NCBI GenBank assembly: GCA_026413225.1
Contig: CM048553.1
Coordinates: forward strand, 16,306,501-16,370,500
Direction: 5' to 3'
DNA from: Otis tarda
Taxonomy: Eukaryota > Chordata > Aves > Otidiformes > Otididae
Length of the DNA: 64,000 bases
Shown: positions 49,494 to 61,340 of the stretch, piece by piece
Position numbering within the stretch: the first letter of the stretch is position 1
Layout of the letters: each line of letters opens with the position of its first letter
Notes under the pieces: model-generated
Database searches by the model: none
What the model was told of the DNA's origin: nothing
Seen by the model: only the letters and a program-made list of their open reading frames with translations
Translations under genes and position numbers: made by a program

Positions 49494-52400
49494 TGTCTTG
49501 ATGGCAATGTCTAATAATTTGCAAAGCACTTTCCCTGTAGAAAACAAAGTAAAGAAGGAATCATCATTTGGATAGTGGACTGTACCTATATGCTGTTGGA
49601 ACTGCCCTTTCTCATCAGGGAAGTAGGACAGGCTAAGTATCCCAGGTCTTATTTAACCCTGGGAGTATTTGATGATGGAAGAAATAATAATCTTAGGCAG
49701 CATAAGCTTTTTTTGTCTAAATAGAATTACGTTTTGAAGTGTGTGCTGTTCAATAATGAAAAGTTTACTTGAATTGTCACTTGATAACATTTCATACATG
49801 AAACACTAGAAAGACCATTTCTAAAATGTTTATTAATAATTAAAAATTCATAGATTTCATTTGCAAAGGAATCTTATTTTTGTGGTGCATACTTATGTGA
49901 GCCCCAGTGCTGCTTCAGGGTCCGGCAGATGAATCAGTTACAAATTTATGTACTGAGAGGAATGCTCAGTTTCTGACATGTTGCCTGTGCTTGGGAGGTA
50001 CAGGAAACACTTCCCAGTGCTGTTGCCATCAATTCATTTGCATGGTGAGAGTCCTTGTGGTTAGCTCATGGCTTCTAACAGGCTTCAGATGGGTCAGTTC
50101 ACCTTGCTGAACTGCTGAAAGAAAAACTGTGTTTTATGTGCATTGGAACTGTTGTAGCTCACTGAAAAAGCAATAGCAGTATCACTGGAAGTATTTTTCC
50201 TTTACATGTACAGGTGCTTTGAAGAGAGAGTATCTTACAACAATATGGAAACATTTTTCTGACTGATCAACAGACATTATGTGCTGTGGGTAGATTTGTG
50301 TTGAGTTTATAGTCATTGAAAATTTAGTGTCTCATCTACTATTGCAGTTTTTTTGGCTAACTTCTTGTATGAATATTGTACTGCTGAATATTTAATCTGC
50401 TATGGAGACAGAGAAATTTAGGAGAAGTGACTTTAATCGCAGAAGAACGTGTATTTACTGGGAGAGTTAGTTCAGTTTGTTTTTGCAAATCACCAACGCT
50501 TAGAAGTGGGATTAACTTTAGTGCAGGAGAAAATGGAACTTTCCCTTTGTCTCCAGAATGAGATCACAGTTCTTGTTTCTTTTCAGCCTCCATCTCAGTA
50601 AAATAATAGAAAATATAATTGTTTCATATTTCAGTTTTATGCCCTGAGGAATGGGAGTTACAGACTTGTGCAAGCCATAATGTCAGCAATGACTTCTTGG
50701 CCTTCTTGATTGTTACTTCCTTACTGCACGGTATCTGCCCTGTTTGCATACCCATGCTCGAAATTCTCATGTACTGCTTTTGTATTTTGTTTTCTTTTTT
50801 TCCCTCAATTTTGTTTATTTAGTGATTGCACTGAGCAATCAGCTGAGTAGACTTCAGTCATGAAGTTGGTTTTGCATGCGGCATTAGTCATGGCAAATGC
50901 CTGCTTGGATGTGAAGGCGAGGAAGAGGAAATGAAACAGAATCCAGTGGAACAGATGAGGAAAAGAAGACTTTGGTAGGAAAGAAAGGTAGTCGTTTTTA
51001 GTAGATCAGATATATGCTAATACTCACTTTAGAGGAGCTTATTATTTTTGTTTACTGTAATGAGAATATATTCATCATAGTTTTAATCAACAAATTAATA
51101 AAAACACTAGTGTTTGGTTACTTTATTGCTCATCTCTTGTCTGGTCAGGGTTATGTGCTGATACTTTGCAGCATTATTTGTTGGTAGATATAAAGGAATA
51201 CAATTTTCCTTAGTGGGGAGCTTAAAAAACTCTCTTGCTTCGTTAAAATGGTTCCCAGGTCTGTGTGAAGAGCTTGTGTGTCTGATCGCTGTTCACTTTC
51301 CAAAGCGGCACTTGAAGGGTTGGTAACTAGACTGAACTATAGTCAGATTACTCAAGTTTTCCTCCTGTCCCTAGAGGACAGGAATTGCTTCACCGACAAA
51401 TACAAAGGTTAGCTTGAGCCCATTCTGTTGAGCTATTTTTTTTTTTTTTTTCAGAATTTGGGAGATTCATTTTTATGGAATAGATAACTGAGAGAGTTAG
51501 CATTCTTGCTTGAATAATGAACTATTTATTTTGGAAGGAAGTTTCCCATGACTAAATAAGAACAAGATGTTTGACCACCTTCTAGGGAGGAGACTGGTCA
51601 GCATAAAATTCAGAAGAGACAACTGACCATTCTTACGTGGTGTTTGAAATGTTTTCATGTTTCTTCTGAGCTTTAATTATACTGCATATATATGGCAAGA
51701 AGAAAGACCAGAGGTTTTGTTCTTTTCTTGGAAGTATAGCTTTATCACATCGTTGGGAATTTATACCCTAGTAATATATAGTGTTTTTTCCATTTCTGCA
51801 TTTTGCAATTGGTTTGTACAGCCTCAGAGTTTGGCAGCCAAGAGCTCACTTTTTCATGATTTTTTTTTGGCATGAAAGGGTTACTGTTCACATTTCCTGT
51901 GTAATTCCTTCTGATCTTGCTGGGCTGTAATTACTTTCTTGATGTTAAACATTCCCAGGCTCCTATAACCTTCTAGCCTGCTTGCACTGGCCAAGTTTGT
52001 CCCAGGTGATCATGTGGGCGAACCTCCTGTTTTTAAGGATAAAAATCTCTCCTTCCTGTGTAAGATAGGCTACATACTTATTCCTTTGCTGTGCAATCCC
52101 AAGAGAAGTCTTTTGAAAAATAATAATAAGGTAACACATCACTCTTTCAGAGTCAGATTTAGCAGCCAAATAGATGACAAATCAAGTGTGTGGGTTGAGA
52201 ATTTGCTGAATCTTGGTTGAATGACTGCGAGTTCACATGAAAGATTATTTTTTCTTGATACATTTGGAAAATAGGTTATGATATTAAAAAGACAGATTTT
52301 GACTGTAGCTTCTTACTTTTGACCGTATAATTGGCAACTCATTTTAAGCTTGCTTGAATGTAGAACTACTTAGTTGAGCCTTCAGGACTTTTTTTTTTCT

Positions 52401-55370
52401 TTTTGAATTCTTTGCAGTAGCTACATGTCTTACAAAAACCGAGAGGGTATTACTCAATCCTGTCTTTCCCACGTAGTTCAATTATCCTGTATTTCTTCTC
52501 ATTTTCAGTTTGTGGTATATAAGCAGTAAACACAAGGTATTATTTTGTTTTTAAATAGAAGTGACTGCATACTGCTGAAAAATGTTGGCTTCAGAGGTGT
52601 GGGAACTGAAGTGTTGTGTTCTGCAAAGGCACTGAGAGGTCCTAGGTGCCACCGCTCAGCTGCTCTTCAGCTTTAATCTGAAGGAGCCACCTGTAAGAAT
52701 GCGAGTGAAGTTTGCTTTCCATGACCTTTATGCTGTTTTCTCACAGTGCCAAGAAAGATACAACGTGGTGATGTCAGGGTTGTTTTTTAGGATGTGAGGA
52801 GTTGTAATGTGCTAATGTATTGACATCGGTGGGTTTTTTTGTTACTGACAATGTCAGAAAAAGTAGCTGGAGGTTCTGTGCACCATTGTTTCAAGGAGTA
52901 GCCCAAATTTTGATACTTTGTTCAAGAGTGATATCGTTAGCTTATTATGCTGTTACAGATAATTTTTTTTGTCATAATCATAGTCTTATTACCTTGTGCA
53001 TTTAATTGAGTGCTGTGTGAAATTCTCAGGCTGCACATAGTTCTCTTTTGTTTAGCTGTGATATTGTGCTTGCACCTCAGATACTCGCAAGTCTTCCCCA
53101 TAACTGGCTGACTGAAGTCTTGTGAATGCATAACGGATTTCGATCTCAGTGGGATTATACTTGGAAGAAAACCTTATGTAGGTAATACATTGTAGCAGTT
53201 TGAGCCCTTTTCTTAGTTTTAGTTCTCATGCATACCAATGCCTGTGCTTTGCTATATAAATAGAAGTTAGAGCAGTTGGTCTGCATGTTGTTAGCTGTGC
53301 TGCTATGCTAGTGGAGGATAGGAAGAATGTATTTTAATGAAAATGTCTTTAATTTTCATCAGGAAATCTTCTTGAGCTTGACGGCTTAGTTATAATTGGA
53401 ATGCAGTCAGTATCCTGCGCAGTTCTTAAGTGCATACTCTGCCATATAATTGTGAAAATGGCTGTCAGAGACGCCCGTTTTTGTTGTTGAACCCAGAGGT
53501 TCTTGCTGGCATATTCAAAATTCAACACACAGAAAACTGGTCCTAGCATAAAGTATTTATACAGTAGTCATGTGAAAAAAACCCCAAACAACCAAACCTG
53601 AATCACCAAACGAGTATAACTGAATGGACAGAAGAAGATACTGCTGATATATTGAAATTAGACTGTTCTCCAGGTACCTGAGATTTTGTAGGAAACTTCA
53701 TTTGAAGAGGACTTACCTAAACACATCCACTTGGGTACGCATTCAACACATTGCAAGCATTCTGGGCTTCCTGTGCAATGAAGTGCAGCGAGGTAGTGCT
53801 TTGGTTAGCTTTTTTTCCAAAACACCTTGCTTTTGACTTTATATTATGAAAACACTTACGAATTTAGAGTTAGTTGAAAGTGAGTACAACTGTATTGAAG
53901 CCTACTTTCCATCTAATAGGATGTACAGATCATCTTTCCTTTCTCTTTTCCTGATTAATTTTACTCCGGCTCCAATGAAGACAATGAGGAGTTACACGTT
54001 ATGTTGTAATTAAAGGTAACCTGTTTTGAATTTACTTTGTCAAGTGCTTAGAATGTATCTGACCCAACTCTCCATCATAAATTTCACTGTTGCAGTGGAA
54101 AACACCGAATGGTAATGAATTTTCTTCTACGAAAATTATGTGGCTTCAGAGTCCTATGCAAATTATCTCCTGCTTTTTGTGTAGAAAGGATGTTGCAGGA
54201 TGTAAGCTGGTGTTGTTGATCTTGTTGGATTTAGATGTCTCTAATGTACTGGAGGCAAGATGATGTGCGTAGCTGTAATGCAGGGAAGAACTGGACCAAA
54301 TCTTAAGTGTATTTAGTGCAGAGGAAGAAGCTGCTTGGTTTTAACAAGCTCCTATAAAATTAAGGAATAATTTTAATTAGGTGAGTTTCTAAGCTTTCAA
54401 ACAATGTAGTTAACTGTATTTTTATATTCAGAGTTCTACAAGTTTTCTCCTTGAGAAGACATGTAAATTACTGTTATGACAAAATGCATAAATATGTCTA
54501 AGATTTGATAGTAATTAATTCACTTCACTTATCTAAGGCAAGATTAAGTACCTCAGTTTCAAACTGGCTATGAAAAGCAACACGTAAACAAATTTAACAC
54601 ATATCAGGTGTAATAGCACATTTCGTAGAACTGCAGACACTTTGTTTTTAAATGCACTGGTTTCTCACTTTCAGTGTTCACAAACTGAAATTTAGTCACA
54701 GAGCACCTCTGGCCTAGATTTTTAAGGGCGGTTTTTATGTCCCTGACTTTCTTGGATGACTTGAACTATATGTAACAAAGTACTGCTAAAATGTTGATTG
54801 GCACTCTGGTAGAGTTATGTTATTTACCACTGGGGCAAAAAAAAAAAAAATGATTGACTCCTTGAGTTTTCTTGGATTTGTCATGGTTCAGAATATGCCA
54901 TGCATACACTTATGGAGAATCTCAGAACGTGTGCTCTTTGTGCAACTGTCCTTCAGGATCTTTTTTTCTAGATACCGGACTTGGTGGGCTACCTACCTGA
55001 GAGTTCCATTAACTGACTTGAAAATAGATTTGTGTTGTACATCGGCTTTTCTTGTGGTCTACATTCCGTCTTTGGTTCTTTGTATTTACACACATCACAT
55101 ACAAATAAATATATATGTAAATATATTAACACTGATGTTTTTATAGGAATTGGCTATAGTTCTCACTCTTAGATAAGTATTAGGCATGCATAAGATCTTC
55201 AAATTATGGCAGTCCTTTGTACACTATGTATGTACTGCATTTTAATTCCATCTGTCTGCTTCCTGTGTATTTAGTAGTGTTTACTGACTTGATTAATGTA
55301 TTTTTGCTGTTATTTATTCTTTAATTTACTTACGTATTTTAATTCCTGGAGTTCTGTATTGATGCTTTAG

Positions 55371-55424
55371 GGAGAAAGAGAGGTGAAACACAGAGCAGAG
55401 ATCCCAGTGATGAAGCAGGAGAAG
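55371..55424 (+). CDS. Candidate internal exon, product unknown
   Basis: The acceptor ctgtattgatgctttag is followed by 54 purine-rich bases and the donor AAG|GTATGA. The exon length is a multiple of three. Two of three frames are open: one encodes GEREVKHRAEIPVMKQEK, another RKRGETQSRDPSDEAGE. Purine-rich exons like this often carry splicing enhancers. It lies in the presumed long intron, sense to the rightward gene, just before a CR1 copy. It could be an alternative cassette exon or a pseudo-exon. The family is unknown. Confidence 0.25.
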
Positions 55425-55569
55425 GTATGAGAATACTGCAGTAGCACAGTAAGGGGTTTTAGAAATCAGTAATATCAAAGTTAATTTGAATCATCATTTA
55501 TTTGGAAAGCAAAACTAGTAAATTGAAAAAGGATGTGCCAAAATTAATGTGCTCTTGTGGGTACACATT

Positions 55570-55910
55570 ATGGAACCATAGAAAAAATTATTTTGGAAAT
55601 GACCACGGGAGGTCATCTGCTCAAATGCCCAGCTCAGAACAGGGCTGCCTTCATAGTTAGGTGAGGTTGTCCAAGGTCTTGTTTAGCTGAGTCTTGATCA
55701 TCTCCATGTGTGAATACTACACAGCCTCTGGACACCCTTTTCCAGTCTTCGACCACTTTCACTGTGTGATTATTTTTTTTTCCCTAATATCTAATTTCCC
55801 ACACAGCAACTTGTCTGTAGCTTCCTGTCCGTCTCTTGTGCAGCCTGAAGGACAGTCTGCCTTCATCTTCCATACACCCTCCTATTTTAGGTCGGTGAAG
55901 ACAGCAGTAA
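55570..55910 (-). mobile_element. Diverged CR1 LINE, 3' end
   Basis: The left end (ttatggaaccatagaaa) is a decayed CR1 terminal repeat on the minus strand. It is followed by the tail blocks: ggaggtcatctgctcaaatg near 55610, a decayed 'gaatactccacagcctctgg' block near 55715, and a ccctaatatctaatttccc block near 55785. It is clearly older than the copies at 8771 and 40989. It probably belongs with the internal CR1 segment at 56040-56510. Confidence 0.75.
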
Positions 55911-56039
55911 GATTCCCACCTTAGCTTTCTCTTCCTACAGCTGAACTCAGGTATTTTTGTGGGGAACCCAAACATGAGCACAGCCCTGTAAGTACGGAAT
56001 AGGTGGGAGTGTTCAGTTCCCTCAGCTTGCTCTGCTATA

Positions 56040-56510
56040 TATATATCAAAGCCTTTCTTGGTCTTTCACATCCCTTGCTAGTTGCAATTCCAAATGATCT
56101 TTGGTTTGCTAATTCTGTGTGTGCCCCCAGGGAATGTTTCTGTATTCTTCCTGTTAGCTTCTTCCTGTTCTACCTTGCATATGCTTCTTTTGTCTTGGAG
56201 CTCAGTTAGGAGTACTCTGTTCATCTGTGTTGGCTTCTTCCACAGCTGATGCATGTCAAAATGCTGAACCATTTTTGTACTCTGAAGAGGTTGACCTTGA
56301 ATATCAACTGGTTCTCCTACATATTTCAGGGTGGCCCTTTCAAAGAGGTCACGCCAACTGACTTTCTGAACAAACAGAAATGCAGGACTGCAATTTTGCT
56401 ATTAGTCTTGATTGCTTTCCTCAGGATCTTAAGATTCATCGTGTCCTATAGCTAAGGCTGCCATTGACTTTCGCATTCCTGACCAGTTCTTTCTTTAGCT
56501 TCCCCCATCA
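56040..56510 (-). mobile_element. Diverged CR1 LINE, endonuclease/linker segment
   Basis: Minus-strand text corresponds to the part of CR1 ORF2 before the reverse transcriptase. Plus-strand landmarks are catcccttgctagttgcaat near 56070 (the conserved LA-LELN linker in reverse) and, around 56410-56500, a decayed form of the CR1 endonuclease-end wording (cctcaggatcttaagattca; tcgcattcctgaccagttct). Together with 55570-55910 it gives endonuclease/linker then 3' end in the correct order, with the whole reverse transcriptase missing between them. Confidence 0.6.
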
Positions 56511-59500
56511 CTTTTGGAAAATGTTTAAGCCTTATTATAAAGTACGGGCAACATATAGTAGGATAAAATGTTGAAAAATTAGGCAATGCAGCTACAGTTT
56601 CCTGTTCTTGGTAGGAAATAAGGTTTTTATGACTGAAATATTAGAAGAATTAAATACTCTACTGCCTGTTGCCTGAAAAAGAAAATGTTTGGCATAAAAG
56701 CTTGAAAATGTTCTTGAAACGTTAATGAAAACAAATTTCTTAGTTTGTCAAAAATGTGTATGAGGAAGAAAAGAGGAATAGAACAGTTTGTGAGAGTGTA
56801 TAGTTGCTACTGGAGACAAAAATCTCTCTTCTGTTACACTGCCCGCTTGGAACTTCTTGATTTGATTTAAGCATCTCTTGTAAAGAGAAAAAACAGGTAT
56901 CCTGGGTAAAACTGCCATCTTTCGTTTAAAAACTGAAATGGGCATGATTTCTGTAGCTTAAGATTAGATAATACTCAGCTGACAAAAGAAACTGTGCATT
57001 AAAGACTTAGCACTGAAAATAGTAATTTCAGATTAGATGAGAATCTCTACCACTGTGAAAAGTTAGTCGGTGGATTGGTGGACTGTTGTCTTGGACACGG
57101 TGATCTGCACAAACTTGTTTGATTTTTGAATCATACCCATTGAGAAAAACGTAATTTATTGTTTACCTTAAATAAATGAAACCAGTGTGTGTGTTTGTAT
57201 TTGTTAATGAATTTCAGGTGGGATTGTTTTGCCGTGGAATGGGAAACAAAAAGATTAGGGTACAGGAGTGATAACTTTCCTACTTACATCTGTTTTTTTA
57301 ACAGTTCCAATTTTTGTTTCCAGACAATTTGTGTATTTTTGAAAGTATCTCTTTTCAGAGTTCACAAAGCATGCATCCAGCTTATTCACTGATTTTTACT
57401 AAAGAAAATTGTGATTTTTGAAGGAAAAAAAAAAGCCCTGTAAACACTCCTGCTCCCTGCTATTTATTCATGTTTACAGCAGTGTAACAAGTAAGATCCC
57501 AGGTGGCTCTTATATCTGACCATTTACAGAAAGCATGCGAGTTCAGTGATGGAAATAGCTTATTTCCAGCTCTTAGTGACTAGTTAAAACATTTTCTGCC
57601 CCCATAGATAAATACAGAAATGAAAAATGCCTGATAGACGTAGCTAATGTTAAGTTTTACTGCCCAGTTTACCACTTTAGAGACTACTATTTAGCAAATG
57701 AAGTGGAGTGGATTAAGTATTGTGATAGACGTGCTGGCGTTTTTTCTATGCCAAGAGAAGATGAAACATCATGACATTTTTAACATTTGAGAAAGTACCC
57801 CCCAGAATTTTTTGAATATCTGTCTGTATTTTATAGACTTTTTAATTGTATGGTTTTAGATGAACAGTCATGAAAATAAAGAACTTTAAAAGATAATTTA
57901 CAATTTGAAAGGAGTTAGGAAACAGGAACACACTGCATCTTTATTATACATGTTTCTTCTGTATAGAAAGAGTTCTGCTCTTGCCATCTGGTCTGATGCC
58001 CAAAGTAGTTTTATGCTTTCTATGTGATCTGCTAAATGTATATATAGTGTCTAAATTTGTTACTTATTGGAGGCTCTTTTAAAAATCCTATCCAAAACTT
58101 TGCATTTCAGAAACTTAAAGCTCGTTCTTCTGTCTGTCTGGAATGAATTGTATTTCCACTCTGTGGATTTTCATTGTCTTTCAATACAGTAGGTGTTATA
58201 ACTATTGCAGTGGGCAATTTTGCAAATACTTAGAAGTTATGTATTTATGTAGCCGAAATACTGTAAAAACAAGTTACCTTTTTATCTTTAAAGTTAATGG
58301 TCATCAATGGAAATACCTATTTTTTAGATTAAACAAAGGACTGTGGATGTGAATGGAACTCTTTGTCATTGCCGTTGCACGTTTCTTTTTTAAGGTTAAT
58401 TCAGTTCAAACTTGGAGCGTGATCATTGATATTTGCATGCTATGGATCATGAGGCCTATTTTCAGTAAGTGAATTCACACAGATCATAATATCTGTAGAA
58501 GAAAAGTGGGAAATGTCTTTGGCAGTTATCACCATTATTTTTTTCTCTCCCGTCCTCCCTTCCAGTGCTCTAAAAAAAAAGTAGTTGGGCTGGACGAATG
58601 AACTTTGCAGAAGATGATGCAGGTTGTTGGCATGCGCCCAGTGCGCATGTGAAAATATACAAAGTTTACAACACAAATCTTAAGTTATGCCACTATTAGT
58701 GAAAGGTAAAGGGACTTTACAGAGAGAAAGTGAATGTGATAGAAGTAATATGCAAGGTTTTCTGCTTTACTGCAAGGGAAGTGTTAATTTTTATTTTTAC
58801 AGAAATGCATTCATTAATGTTATTTCCATATTAAAACTCTTATCTAAATCTTTATGGGATATCATAATCTGTGTACAGACTTGTATACTTCTACTATTTA
58901 GTGCTAATTTTTTGAGATCGAGCAAAATGATACATTTAAAAAAAAACAAACCACAAGTTTGTAATGAAAATGAGAGTAAACCCAGATAACTTGTATGTTA
59001 CAACATTTTCCATGCGCCTTTACCAGAGAACCTCTGTGAAAGCTAAAATGTCACAACAAAATCTTATAGACTTTTCTATGGTCTTGTATGTTAAACATTC
59101 CATTGCCTACTTTGAGCTCTCACAATTCAGAAGACAAGTAGAGTGATACTGTGCCAATGTTTTAACTGACAGAATACATTGGAGGCTTTTTATAAATGTA
59201 GTTTGAATCCTAGAAACATGAGTAGTTCCTTAAAACTCATTCAGTATTGAATAAAGGAAAATGAGAAGAATTCAACCTGTTGCATATATGGGGAATGTCT
59301 GCTGATAAATCAAGTGGCCACTGATCAGTTTCTGAAGCTTCTAAAATACTTGTTCATACATATATGACAATTTTCTAACAAATAAAAGCCTTGTTCTTCT
59401 GTGGCTATAGATTTTCTTTCTGATACATGTAGAATAAATAGTGCAGATGGGTTAGGAACCGTGACCTGACTTTGCATGTTAGGAGCGAAGAACAAGTTCT

Positions 59501-60329
59501 GCATGCATATATCTCCTAATGTTTAAAACAGGAGCAAACTTTAAAAGCAAGGAATACTTAACCGTAAGAATATGACTAACTTGACAATTGCTTGCTCATT
59601 TAGATACCCCCAGAGCAATTCTTCTCTTAGGAAACACGATGTGTTTGGTTAAAACAAGGTAAGAAGGGGAATTTAAAGAATGAGAAGCTCATGATGGCAA
59701 GCACTACCTGACTTGGAGACAGTTGGTTAAGGAGGTAAAGATATTAATAAAAATCTGTGGGCAGTAGAGTACAATAGAGTTATTTTAATATAGAGGGTGT
59801 TCTTGAAGGATACAAAAGCTTAGCAATGATCGAAGTCCAGTAATGGCAAGGATGATAAATTTCTGCTGTGCAGAAAAGGGCATAAATATTCAATAAATAT
59901 TGTGTTCTGTATTCAGAAAAAGGCTGGATTATGCTTTTACATCTCACCTCCTCCATCATTAGTGATGGAAAGAACATATTATCACTGTACCGGCAACTAT
60001 TAATGTTAGATGTTTTTAAATCCGCTGCACTGACACCTACAGATACTAAAAAAAAAAAGCTTAGAAGCTATATGAATTATTAATTTTGAGTTTTAACAAA
60101 TCATGAAACGGTGGAGAAATTCTAGAAAGCTAGAGGGGAAGGGGAACTAATGTGCCCAAATTTAGAAAGTGTAATATGAGCACCTTGAAAAGGCAGATAG
60201 TAGCATGCCATCAGTGAAGATTTAAAGAAGAATTGCTTAATTAATGCTGTTCAGAATGGGCGAGTCAGCCCCCAGCTTGTACTGCTGCATGGAGTTACTC
60301 CGTAAGAAGACACTTGCGTTTTACTTAGT
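56511..60329. other. AT-rich, intron-like sequence
   Basis: No gene, RNA or repeat family is recognised. Open frames reach 100 codons (58687-58989 plus) without any family match. An acceptor-like tttgcatttcag at 58111 opens only an 11-codon frame. The A-rich tract at 57425-57434 is simple sequence. Confidence 0.45.
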
Positions 60330-61340
60330 CCTTGTTGAGTTTCACAGATTCCTGATAGCTCTTTCCTCCAGCCTGTCTAGGTCCTTCTGCATAGAGGCCC
60401 TGCCTCCCAGCTCTGAATTTCATATCAGTTGCACACGTGCTAGGAGTGCACTCCATTGCATTATCCAGGTCGTTGATAAAAACGTGTAACACTGTTGACC
60501 TCGGGACTGATCCCAGAGACATACATACCACTGGTTGCCAGCTGAACTTTATACCACTGATCACCACCACCCTCAGCTCCACAGTCCAGCTGGTTTTCCA
60601 TCCACCTTAACATCCGATATCCAATACATATTTCACCAATTTGGCTGTGAGGATACTGTGGGAGACCATGTCAAAGACTTTCATAAAGGCAAGATGAACT
60701 ACACCCACTGCCCTCACTTTATCCACAGGACTGGTCATCTCATGACAAGCAGTAGAGTTAGGTTAGTTGGGTATGAGATACCCTTGGTAAGTCTGTGCTG
60801 GCTGTTCCCAGCCTCCTCCCTGTCCCTCCCTATGCCTCATATGGCTGAAAATGGGTTCTGGGAGGCTTTGCTCCTTAACCTTTCTGTGGGCTCAGATGAC
60901 GCTGACTGACCTCTAGTTCCCCAGATCGTCTGTCTTGTCTGTCTTGAAGATGAGTGTGTTGTGTGCTGTTTTCCAATCTTTGGGAATCTCCCTTGATGCC
61001 AGGACTTTTAAAAGGTGATAAAATGCATCCTTGTAGTGACACTGCCCTCAGTGCTCTTGGATACATCCTCCTGATCCTGTGGATTTGTACATGTTTCCGT
61101 TGTCTTCAGCATCCTGTTACTGAATTGCATCTTCATCTCTTGTTGGTGATGTTATGTTAGTATGTCAGCCTTTTCCATGCCTTCTGTCACTTGGTCCCCT
61201 TCTCCATGAAAACACTAGGCCCACATTTTCCTTAGCCTTTCTCTTCTTGCCAGTGTACTTGCAGAAGCCCTTCTTGTCACCTTTCCCATCCCTTGCTAGT
61301 TTCAACTCCAGGTGAGCTTTGCCTTTCCTAACTCTGTGCA
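60330..61340 (-). mobile_element. Diverged CR1 LINE, linker and reverse transcriptase
   Basis: About 1 kb of CR1 ORF2 lies on the minus strand. At the right end (61355-61230) the linker before the reverse transcriptase is clear: KGKAHLELKLARDGKGDKKGF. Reverse transcriptase text follows leftward, with decayed wording for the 'QHGF' and 'catgctggctg' regions near 60690-60800. Near 60500 a FINDLDNAMEC block is still readable. The catalytic FADD box is mutated (it reads CATDMKF near 60420), and stops and frameshifts break the frame. Neither the 3' tail nor the endonuclease is present, so it is a truncated, inactive copy. Confidence 0.85.

Larger units (their letters stand above)
41676..55569. other. 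Very long intron-like stretch without recognised genes
   Basis: About 14 kb hold no named gene, RNA or repeat family. Homopolymer runs lie at 46034-46054 (T), 46625-46638 (A), 48718-48731 (T), 49389-49403 (A) and 51437-51451 (T). In the lines 44581, 50161 and 53161 together I count A 46, T 68, G 38, C 28, matching transcription-linked strand bias for a plus-strand gene. A few splice-flanked short frames are listed separately. Confidence 0.45.

Noticed and set aside
50857..50980. Plus-strand open stretch rich in Glu and Lys ending at GTAGGA
   Set aside because: The good upstream acceptor (about 50820) is separated by an in-frame stop, and the nearer acceptor is poor.
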